Assembly: GCA_030248195.1 (NCBI GenBank)
Contig: JASAND010005673.1
Coordinates: 1-64,000, forward strand
Reading direction: 5' to 3'
From: Trissonchulus latispiculum
Taxonomy: Eukaryota > Nematoda > Enoplea > Enoplida > Ironidae
DNA: 64,000 nucleotides
Under the pieces are notes generated by a model that made no database searches, had not been told where the DNA came from, and was given only the letters and a program-made list of their open reading frames with translations. The position numbers and the translations under genes are program-made. Shown in pieces: positions 51,599 through 62,110 of this stretch; position 1 is the first letter of the stretch; every line of letters begins with the position of its first letter.

Positions 51599-52610
51599 AA
51601 AATTTTTCAGCTGTTGATAATGCATATTTCGAGTGAAAATTAAGCATAATTTTAATAAATTTTACAAATTTTTAAAAAATTTCGCCTGCGGCGCACTTAT
51701 ACTTCTATCCTTTTATTACATATATACTTAGTTCTGTGGCAGAACTTCTGTCTCTTAAAGTGTCTTCTATTTTGTTTCCTTTCCTGTAAGTATATAATTG
51801 TACTCAACGCCTTCAGTTTATTTTATGACTATATACCGGCTTATATATATACCCGGGCATTTACACGGCTTATATATATATATATATACGGACATTTACA
51901 AATTTTATTTTCCTTTCATAACGTGTATATATAAATGGGCAATACAAGATTGATAATTGGCAAATTCTGGAAATTTTCTAGAATAAATAGTGGAAGTGAA
52001 AATTTCTGAAAAGCATCCAATTCCCGTTTTGGTTTTCCACTGACCGATTATACAACTCAATAGCTCGTCTTAACTAATCTTTTTAAACATTTGAATTTCT
52101 GAATTTTCCACGATTTCAAAAAATTCTTCAACTTCTGGGGGGCTCGGCCCCCCAGACCCCCCCGCTTCGCACTTTATCTTTGTTGCCCTCGTAACTTGTC
52201 AGTCCTCTTTATTGCCACCATTCCTTGTATATATATATATACTTATACTATTTTACTGCAAGTTTTTCCACTTCGTATGTTACTATATATATATACACAT
52301 GTATAGTCAAGCGGGAAAAAAACCCACTTTTTTTCTTGGACCAGAACTTTCGACTGGTTTGGGTTAGCACGACTTTGATACTATATTTAATTAGGGTTTG
52401 CCCTAAGCTTTCGAATGAGGTATAGTTTGTCTCCCTAGACCCTGCCGTTATGGAGAAATTAAAGTTTTCCGTGTCGGGAAAAAAACCCAATGCGGGAAAA
52501 AAACCCATCGGCGGGAAAAAACCCACCCGGATTTTTTGCTGGAAGCGTGCCAGAACAATTTTGACGGTGCTATTCGAAAGAGCGGGTTGTTTTTAGTAGG
52601 TCTACATCGA

Positions 52611-54411
52611 CAGTGCTGTTGCGCGGGGTTATTCAAAAAATAGGAATAAAAATAGGAATTTTACCATCAAAAAATAGGAATAAATAGGAACTTTTTGGTC
52701 AAAAAATAGGAAAAAATAGGAATTTCAAGGCTTAAAATGAAGGCTTAGTTTGTCGATTTCAGCAGAAAGCGCAATTTGAATTATAAATGTTCTGAAAACT
52801 TTTAATTCTTATTCTGAATTTAACGAACGATGGTATGACCATTTTCCGGGATTCGAATCATTTATACGTAATCATTTGAAGCTGAATATTTCACCGCTCG
52901 GCCAATAGGAAATCTGGGGCGATACTATTAAAACTTTTTGAGTTCAATCTGGGTTTAACCAGGGACAGGAAGGAAAAACAGTTTTTTCTGTTTTCCCCGC
53001 AGCTTTCGCAAGAACTTGCTGGTTTTTTGTAAGTTAGAAATTTTTTGAAAAAGTAGTGGTAAAATTTGAAATTTACCGAAAATTTTTGAATTTTCGGAAA
53101 AATTTGGAAGAGTCTCCAGAACGCTCTGAATTCATTTATTGCTTAAAAACCGTTTCAAACCTTACAGTTATGAAAATTTGCCGATTTGCCGATTTCAAAT
53201 GAAAAACTTTTGGTCTTGTGCGCACTCTTTTTAGCGACTGAATAAGAAAGTTACTGAAAAAGATCAGCCAAAATGCTCAAGAAAATTGCTACTCCCAGAC
53301 CCGCCTCAATTACTTTTATCTCTACTTCTCGTTATCTTTTGGAATTTTACATTTCTAAAAATGCTAGAACTAAAACAAAAACACCCATGGTTAACGTATG
53401 AGTAAAGCAAGTGTGGATGTGCAACGAGCACTTCATATTCAGTTATATATACAAAACGTAGCTATACATGTATACAATACAATACGTATATAATCAATGT
53501 ACGCACTAGCGTAGCCAGAAAAAAATTTCGGGGGAGGGGGAATGCAAAAATTTCTCGGGAGGTCTGGGGGCCGGAGCCCCCCCCAGATGCTGGGAAATTT
53601 TTTTTATTTCGTGACCTTCGTGGAATTTTTACAGAGCAATCTTTGAAATTACAATAATATTATATAAAGCGTGTTAAGTGCGTGTTAATGTTAACTTAAT
53701 ATTAAATGCGTGTTCATGCACCCAAACGATGCAGTAGGTGGTCAAAGTCCACAAAATAGGGTAATTGGCACTAATATTTCAATGTGAAACAAGTATTATA
53801 AAGGTACAACAGACGCATTTCGCGCCGAAGGCGCGAAACTTTTTTGAAAAATGGGCGTTTTACACATGGCGGGGAAAATTTCCGGGGGGGAAACACATTT
53901 TTGGGGGGTTCCCCCCCTTCCGCCCCCCCCCCTGGCTACGCTTGAATGTACGTATGTACATGTAGGCTCAATTACCAAACATTTGGGAACTTAGCTTAAT
54001 TCGTGCTGACTCATTTATAACTAAGACTTGTTGTGGCAACGGTCGTATAACGCTTTAATTTTCACACTAACAATTTAGTAACCCAACGCACATATGCACC
54101 AAGGTTATATATACCTAGTGAAGTTGGAAAACTAATGTAAGCAAAGGTAAGACGAGGGCATTTTAAAAAAACAAATGAAACACAATTGCGCCGAAGACGC
54201 AAAATTTTTCTCAAAACCTATTATATCATTCAAAGCTTGAACAAAGTTTTGTATTCTGTTCAGCAAAATAGCCAAGATAAAAATTTATACTTTACACTGG
54301 TCAAATACAAAAAATAGGAAAAAATAGGAATTTCGGCTGAAAATAGGAATAAATAGGAATGCCTCGAAAAAATAGGAAAAAATAGGAAAAATAGGAACCG
54401 CAACAGGCCTG
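52611..54411. mobile_element. Middle element of the nest (AATAGGAAAAA subterminal repeats)
   Basis: The ends are CAGTGCTGTTGCG and, read inwards, CAGGCCTGTTGCGG, flanked by the 6-bp repeat CATCGA (52605-52610 and 54412-54417). Subterminal regions consist of AATAGGAAAAAATAGGAA-type units, the same motif as in 16269-19741. No transposase. Confidence 0.72.
53504..53944. mobile_element. Innermost element of the nest (CACTAGCGTAG type)
   Basis: The ends CACTAGCGTAGCCAG and (inwards) CAAGCGTAGCCAG are flanked by the perfect 8-bp duplication AATGTACG (53496-53503 and 53945-53952). It contains the GGTCTGGGGG block and a CGCGCC GAA GGCGCG hairpin (53821-53835). Third member of the family seen at 10139 and 13096. 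Confidence 0.85.
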
Positions 54412-55201
54412 CATCGAAAAATACCAACATTTTTGAAAATGTTCAGAAAAAATTGAATTTTGAAATTTTTGTATGTTTAACACGTAAACATAGGCAAATT
54501 TTGGAAATTTTTAAAATTGTTTATTTTTGGCAGTTTAAGCATCCTATCGTGTAGAAAACGTGTTTTTCCTGAATTTAGAGCCAAACTAGACCCATTTTAA
54601 GGCAAAAATAAGCATTTTTGGCCAAAATTGAAATTTTGGCTTGAAATGGCACCATGTCCGATTTAGACCCTCTGGACCACCCATAACAGAACGAACCCGG
54701 GTAAAACCTATACCAATTTAATCTATAGGCTCTATTAAACAAACGTATGTATTAGTTTGACCTTTCCTGCTAACGGTTAGAAAAATATTCAATTTTGAAA
54801 AGTGGGTTTTTTCTCCGCCGATGGGTTTTTTTCCCGCCAACTCTAGGTGACCCCCAGGTCGCACCGGAGGGGTTAGAGCAGTGTGGCATATATCATCATG
54901 AAGCCCAAGAGATGCCCTACACATACATACAATCCGCTTTGATCTTTCCAGTAGTTCAGGGTGGCCAGCCAAAGTTTGCCAAATTTCGGCACTTGGACGG
55001 ACCAAAATTTTCGAAAATTTCAAAGTCCCAAAAAATGTGCAGGGAAGCAGTGGGAACAACAATAATGCAGCCTCTAGGGTTATTTTTGACGCTCTTCAAG
55101 ATAGGCTATTAAAATCCTATATAGCTCATACCGGTAAGCCCACACTGGAGGTGGGTTTTTCCCGCATATTCAAATGGGTTTTTTCCCGCTTGACTATACA
55201 C

Positions 55202-56595
55202 ATAGGTGTAACGGAGATTTGGGGTGGGGGAGGCTCCCCCCCAACATTTTCTGGAGGGGGCCCCCTCTGGCGACCCCCCCGACCCCCCCCAGGACCCCCC
55301 CAACCCTCCCCCAAAAAAATTTTCATTTTTTATGCCAAAAATCGCATTTTCAGCCGTTTCTAATGATGAAAAACGTCAAACCATAAAGTAATTTTAACAT
55401 TAGACAGTGGTTTTAAACTCAAAAACTTGATTGCCAACATGTTTCCAAGTCCAAAATAAGGTCAATATTGAGTCATAAGATCAATAATACAGTTAAAAAC
55501 GTGTATTTCTCATAATAATAAACAGTTTAAGCCAAAAATTTGGACATTTTTGAAAATTTTTTCAAAATTTACCCTAAAAATATGCAAGTTTTGGCCATTT
55601 TTCGCGCCTTCGGCGCGACTAGCCCCCCCCCCCCAGTTGGGGGGGGGGCCGTCCCCCCCCCAAAAAGTTTTGGGGGAGGGTTGAAAAAAGGCTTGGGGGC
55701 TAACCATAGGTGTACCAGGCTACAGTTTGCCCCCTGTGAGACCCCCCCCCACGGAGAGGCCAGACCCCCCTCCCCCCCTCCCCGACCTCAACTACTCCCC
55801 CCCCCAAGCCGAGCTCAAGCCCCCCTCCCCCCCCTAAAATTGGGTCCAAACCAGGTAAGAAATGCAAAATTTTTGAAAAAATTTTTTGCAATTTCTGAAA
55901 ATTTTTGAAAAAAATTCGAAAAAATGGCTATAAATCACATATAAAGAGCTAAAGATGGTTATTTATAGCAATTAAAAGGTAATATACGCAATTATAAACC
56001 ACAATCTGGGCTAATTTAGGCATATTTTAGCACAAATTTGTCAATTTTCAAGCCCCCTTTTCGCATACGAAAACTATCGACAGAAGCTTTTGAGTATGTT
56101 TAATGTACTGTGCATCGAAAAAGGAGCATTTTTAGCCAAAAAAACTTGGGTACAGTTTAGGGGGGGTCCCCCTCCCCCAAATTTCGGATTTGGGTGGGGT
56201 CCCCCGAGCCAAATTTGGACCTTCTACTCCCCCCCCCAACCCAAACAGGTGGTACACCTATGGGGCTAACGGGCTTGCGGGCTTAAGCCCTAACCCCCCC
56301 CCACCTTACACCTATGACTATACATCTCCATTTTATTTATTTAATCTTTTCAAAAGTTTGCATGACGGATTTTTTTCCAATTTCAAAAAATTCTTCAACT
56401 TCTGGGGGCTCTGCCCCCCAGACCCCCCGTGTGCTTCTTGTGTAAATTCTCCATGCTTTGCTTCACTCACGGGATATAGTTGTTTTCCAATTGGCAAGTG
56501 AACTAGCCTTTCCATACACAATATTAATTTTCTTGTCAAAATATTTTGTTCCTTGAAAAAGCAAATTTTTACCCCCCCCCCGGAAAAATTTGGTT
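55202..56595. other. G/C-run MITE mosaic without genes
   Basis: Fragments of CATAGGTGTAA elements (55201, 55706, 56258, 56312), the TGGCAATCAA..CATGTT phrase inverted at 55430, and a CGCGCC TTC GGCGCG hairpin (55603-55617). CTTCTGGGGGCT..AGCCCCC-type blocks (56398) lie in long C/G runs. Open frames in it are proline/glycine translations of these runs. Confidence 0.6.
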
Positions 56596-56597
56596 AC

Positions 56598-57080
56598 CCC
56601 CCCCCAGAAAAATTTTTCAGCGGGCCCCCCCCTTTTCAAAATCCTGGATCCGCCACTGGTCCACCATTTTTGCCTGACCTCCCTCCATAGGTGTAATTGG
56701 GGGGGGGGGTGCGGGTGGAACCCGTAACGTAACCCCCCCCCAGCCATTTTTCCAAACCCCCAATTAAACATGTTGGCAATCAAGTTTTCGAGTTTAAATA
56801 CACTGTCTAATGTTAAAATTAGTTAATGATTTCATGTTTTTCGACATTAGCAATGGCTGAAAATGCGATTTTGGCATAAAAATTGAAAAATTTTTTGGGG
56901 GAGGTTTGGGGGGGGGGGGATCGTGGGGGGTTTGGGAGGTCTGAAAAGGGGGCTCCCCCAAAATTGCGGGGGTGGAGCCTCCCTTACCCCAAATCCCCGT
57001 TACACCTATGCCTCCCTCCCTACTTTTTTCAAACCACCACTTTTTCGATAGCCACACACACACCTATGGGGAGGGGGGGG
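56598..57080. repeat. Segmental duplication, copy B
   Basis: Counterpart of 51078-51552, including the CATAGGTGTAA element at 56686-57010 with the same CCTCCCTC target repeats. The differences are mainly lengths of G and C runs. Confidence 0.85.
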
Positions 57081-59430
57081 GGGTTGAAAATTGGGGAGGG
57101 AAAGTAAAAAAATCTGGGACGGGTATGGGGGGGGGGGAGGGTTGAAAATTGGGGGTGGGAAATTAAAAAATCTGGGAGGGGTAAAGTTGGTCGAAAATTT
57201 TGGGGGGGTCCCCTGCCCTAGCCCCAACCCCTGAAACTATGGTTGTCAATATAGGTTGGCTGGGCTGGGCAAAAAATCTGGGGGGGGAGGTTCCGACGGA
57301 GGGTGGAGGACCCCCTAAATTTTTGATTTTATGCCATTTTTGGCCACTTTTTGGCCAAAAATTGGGGGGTAACAAAAATCTGGGGGGGTCGCGAAAATTT
57401 GTCATCTTGGGGGGGTGATCGATCGAATCTATCCGAACCGAAATCGATCCCAAACCGGGATGCAGAGGACCTCACGTCCCCGAATACAACGCCAAAGTTC
57501 TGTCCTCAAGGATTCCGTGTACAGCAAAGGAACACAATATGTAATGGAATTAATAAAATAAAATGTTAAAAGTAATCTAAAATCAGCTTTAAAAGAGGTT
57601 TCAAATGATCAAATCACCAGGATGAATTCTCATGCCATGGAACTGTGAAGAAGAGCGAAGGTCATCAATATGGAATGTAACTGTCAAATAATGTCCAAGC
57701 AATAATTGTATAGATTATCATGTTTGTTTAGCTAGAGTTGCCAGTATTCAGTAGAAATCAAGAAATTCACCAATAGGGTTCATGGTTCACATTCAATTAA
57801 AACATTAATACTAGTCTTAAACACGATTTTAAGTTTAATTAAATTCTACTAACGCGTGACTACTAATGATACTAATCCAGGAAAGGTGAAGAGGGATACT
57901 TCACCCCTAATCCCTTCGGTTTATCATCCCTTTAGTGAATGGAGTTGCTACCTCCACACGAAGATAACAATCGACAACTAAACTAAACTTAGGTGAATTG
58001 GTGAGTATCTCCCATAATAGTCAAGTATAGCCCTCCCCGTCAAGATAATCTAATCACTAACGCTCACATGTTAGTCAGCAGGAAGTCATAAACCTAAAAA
58101 CACAAAGTTTATGTGCATAGTTAAGGCAAAAATTAGTCGTAAAATTGCCTATAAAATGGAAATGTACATTTAAAACAACGAATATTGGAAGATGGTTCGA
58201 TATTGGGTGCAAAATGGCTAAGTACGTAGTTAGGTACGGTTAAATAGTAATAATTATACGTTAGATAGGTAGTAATTAGTTAATTTTAATATTTTTGGTC
58301 GAAAAATGACTTGGGCTTATATGAAAGAGAATTTGATTCTGATTCGAAAAATCCAAACCCGACTTTTCAACTCCCAATAATAAGAAAGTTATGAACGAAA
58401 ATGTTTTTATAAGATTACTTTTCGTTTCGTAATCTTATCACTCCAAAAAGGAGTGTACTAAAATTGGTTTTCTTTGCCTTAAAGTTAAGGCAAACCTTTT
58501 TCCTTTTTTATTGTCTGGGAGGTTGTCTACCTCCCAGTCTGCACCTGAGTCAGGTGTTATTCCCCCCACCTCTTTTCTTTCTTCTCTCTCTGCTAGGCCT
58601 CTTTCTTCTGGGCCTAGCAGTTGTCCTCGCTTGAACTTTTGGCCGAGGACAAGGCCAACAAAGAAAACGGAAAGGAAATAGTGGAATAAGCCCAAGACAT
58701 TGTATTTAGAGGGGGCTTAGCTCCCTCAATGATAATTAATATATTAATGTAAGTAGCTAGGTAAGGGTAGATAAGTACGTAGATTATGATGATACAATTT
58801 TTAACTTATAGAAAATTGTACATTTTGTGTAATAATCAAATAAAGTTGTGAAATTTCACGAAAATTCCCCTTTGGTTATGTTTATGTGTTAAAGAAAGTT
58901 TCGCAAAATTTCGCCAAGTTTCGGCACCCAAAATATATCAAAAATGGGTCAGTTGGGGGGCAATAAATCCAAAATCTCATTAATTTCCACCCCCAACGAC
59001 CAGCTGGGTCAGCCCGCTGCAGCGCAGCACACGTAAAAGGTGGCAAGCTTCTAGAAGGTTCTAGAATCTTCTAGAAGCTTTGCCTTAGAATCAAAGAAGA
59101 AGCGAGCTCCAGGTCTCGCTAATGACCTGTCACCGAGCTGTCAGCAAAACTGTCAGCTCGGTCCAAAATTTTATTTTCAAATCAGTGTTCGTTTGAGAGC
59201 AACCGAAAGCGGTTGCTTCCCCCTCCCCTTTATGCGCTCTCCAGTGCAGTTGGTACTGCATGGGGGTTAAAGCGCATTTCCCCGGTTAGGTGAAAAGCAT
59301 AGGACTTTTCTGGCCTTCGGGCCAGAAAAGATTTTGAGATTTATACAACGAACACTCTCAAATTAGGGCCATATAGGTGCATTATACCTGGCCAAGAAAC
59401 CAACTTGAGAAACACAAACCCTAGGATTTA

Positions 59431-59655
59431 AAGGCCCCTTTTTGGCCATTATTTTTATTGTAATATTTGAGGCCTTTAGGCCATTTTTTATTCTATGTCT
59501 TTGGGGCCTTCGGGCCATTTTTTTATATACCTTTTTAAGGCCAATGGGCCATTTTTCATACACATTTTTGGGCCGAAGAGCCCCAGTTCTCACTCAACAT
59601 TCTGGGCCCAAGGCCATATTTTAGTTATGATAGCATGCGTGGGCTTTAGGCCACT
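59431..59655. repeat. GGCC-hairpin series, ~34-bp spacing
   Basis: Seven small GGCC..GGCC hairpins start near 59433, 59470, 59503, 59536, 59569, 59603 and 59639, so spacing is 33-37 bp. Loops vary (TTTA, TTCG, AATG, GAAGA) and T-rich spacers follow. An eighth, larger one is at 59305-59330. Confidence 0.75.
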
Positions 59656-61789
59656 TTTATTTTGTTTTATTTCATTTTCTTCATTCTTAATTATTATTTT
59701 ATTATTTTACATAAAGGGACAGCTCATGTAAACCCCTCCTGTTCGATGGAGGTCTTGAGAATTGCCCCTATTTCTGTTTTTCTGTTTTTGTGCCGACACC
59801 CTCTATATACCGAGGTTTGCTGACCTCCACCTCCCATTATTTTTACTCATTTATTGTGTTATCGTTTAGTTGTACTTTTCTGGTCAAGCCACGACCAATT
59901 TCTATCAGTTTTTATCAAGGTCCTTTTGACCTAAATTTGGGGTTTAAAGTAGAATACGGGATATTTAAGTGGGGACCCAATTCCTAAGTTTGAGTTAGAG
60001 GGTCCCTTTGCTACGACCCTAATTTTTATTGAGTTAATTAATAAGAATACTTACCCCACAGCCGGCAACTAGGAGTTGCCGGCCATATTGTTTTAATCTC
60101 AGGCTTTGCTAAGCCTTAAAAAATTATTGTTTGTGTTCTGTAATTGTTTGTCGTAGGTCGGTATCTAAAACTAATAGGATATTAAAACATGAGAAGAACT
60201 TTTAAACCAATCCCTAAAAGTAATCACCTATTTTAAATTATTTTAATAATCAAGCCTTTCACGGGGAATGACCGGCTTCCCCATTAATTAACTTAATTGT
60301 TGTCAGTAGCTTTGTGTAGTAGTAATAGTTTTGTTTAGTAATGATTGCTTGGCAATCATTACTCACACGGCTTTCCCAAAAATTCAAAATTCTCAAAGTT
60401 GCCAAAATTCCGCGCTATTAACTGAGTTTTAGATACCTAAAACTCACAACAAATTCCCGTTTAAATTTAGTTAATTTGATACATATGAAGTAGTAGCTAG
60501 CTGTATAGGATAATTAGTATTGGTGAGAATTAGCTTCCATCTACATTGTTTGTAATCATGTTTGTTTTTAGGATTGGTTAGATAAGTACTTACCTAAGTG
60601 AGTGTGTGTATGTGTATGTATGAATTGTATGAATGGCATTGTATTGTTCTTTATGACTGTATGTGCGTTGACTCGCGGAAACTCCTTCTGTCTGATGAAG
60701 GTTGTGAGCATCGCTGGAGTGATCAAGACTCAGATATTAAGCAGGAATGAAGTGTATGCGTGATTTGCATGAATGATTCCATTTCTAACAAAGTGAGTGT
60801 TTCTAGTCTGAATGTCGCATAAGTAAGGTACGAGTGGTTAGTAATTTAGGTATTGTATAAATGTGGCATAATTGTGTTAATTAACAAATAGAATTACGTA
60901 TCGCAATACTAGTTTACCTAGGACCTTTGTATGCGTGTTTTATGTAATGTAGTTGTCAATCGTAATTGAACAGGTAACCGTCTAAGTGGTTAAGGATTCT
61001 CTGTGTGCATGATCCGTATGAAGTGCCGAAACTATATCAGAACTCCTATAGTACGCAGGAAAAAAAGCAGTAGCCAGTAATGCAATTTTAGGATATGTAT
61101 ATCTGGAAGTGCGTGAGTACGTGGTTATGTAGGAAATCTAGGTTTAAGCACAGTTTAGCAAATATGCAAATGAGGTTAAGGTTATAGGACCTAGAGTCAC
61201 GGGACTCCATATTGGGTCCTCATCAGTTGAATCAGGATGTCCTCGATTCGTCCGCGTAAGTCACTCTTTGCTAAGAGTGCGGACGAATCGCAAGAAAGGA
61301 ATCCACCAGATGGTCAGTCTCGCTGCCAAATTAATACCAAAACAGGTTGTAATAAGCATAGGTTGCAATCATAGTTGTTATAATTGTGTTTCCGATGTCG
61401 TGACACACTGCTATTGCCATTTCTAATCGAACTAGTCCTATCTGACCCATGTTTCATTTCTAATAATGACCGCCACCGCGGCCTAACACCATTCCATGTC
61501 GGTGTTCACGTTCAAAAGCAAAACTAATCAAACTCCAGTACGTAAAGGTCAGCAAGGTTAAAAAATCAGCTTTGCTCATTTGTGATTAATACAAAGCTCA
61601 TCCATGCTAGTTATCCTCAAATGGCAATAATCAGTTTCAACATTCTGACAACCTTAACTAATATTAAGCAATAGTTGATGATATATTTGAAATAAACCAA
61701 TCAACCGCTAATTACGTAAGTATTATGGATAGGGCACCAGAACCATCTTCTAATAAGGGCTAAAATCGCCAGTTTTGTGAAACTATCTA

Positions 61790-62110
61790 GTTTTCAACGT
61801 CTAACACTCATAACAAAGGGAGTTGTTACCTTCCCTTAGTAGAACCCAATAGAGAACAGAAGTTCTACACTAAATTATGACGTTTTTAGTAAATTTATGC
61901 GTTAACTCTCTTTTAACTACTAATGTTTGTTAAGAGCAGGAAGTTGTTACCTTCCTCACTTAAACTCGCGAAATTAAAAGTTCTACATTCAAGTATTGTG
62001 TCCTGGTCAAACTCGCGTGTAAACTGTTTTCTAATTAAGTAACTCTTATCAAAAGTAGGAAGTTGTTACCTTCCTTGCTAGGACCCGGAAAACAAAAGGT
62101 CCTAAACTTG
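61790..62110. repeat. ~120-bp diverged tandem units with paired hairpins
   Basis: Three units, each with a GTTGTTAC-loop hairpin (61816, 61938, 62057; spacing about 120) followed by a second hairpin. In unit 1 the second stem is GTAGAAC/GTTCTAC (61839-61868); in unit 3 it is TAGGACC/GGTCCTA (62079-62104). Sequence has diverged but pairing is kept. Confidence 0.75.

Larger units (their letters stand above)
52302..55198. mobile_element. Outer element of a three-level nest (GGGAAAAAACCCA subterminal repeats)
   Basis: The ends TATAGTCAAGCGGGAAAAA and its complement at 55180-55198 are inverted. Both subterminal regions repeat GCGGGAAAAAAACCCA (52310-52330, 52475-52525; 54803-54840, 55150-55190). 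CACAT is repeated in the flanks. The interior holds the 52611-54411 element. Confidence 0.75.
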
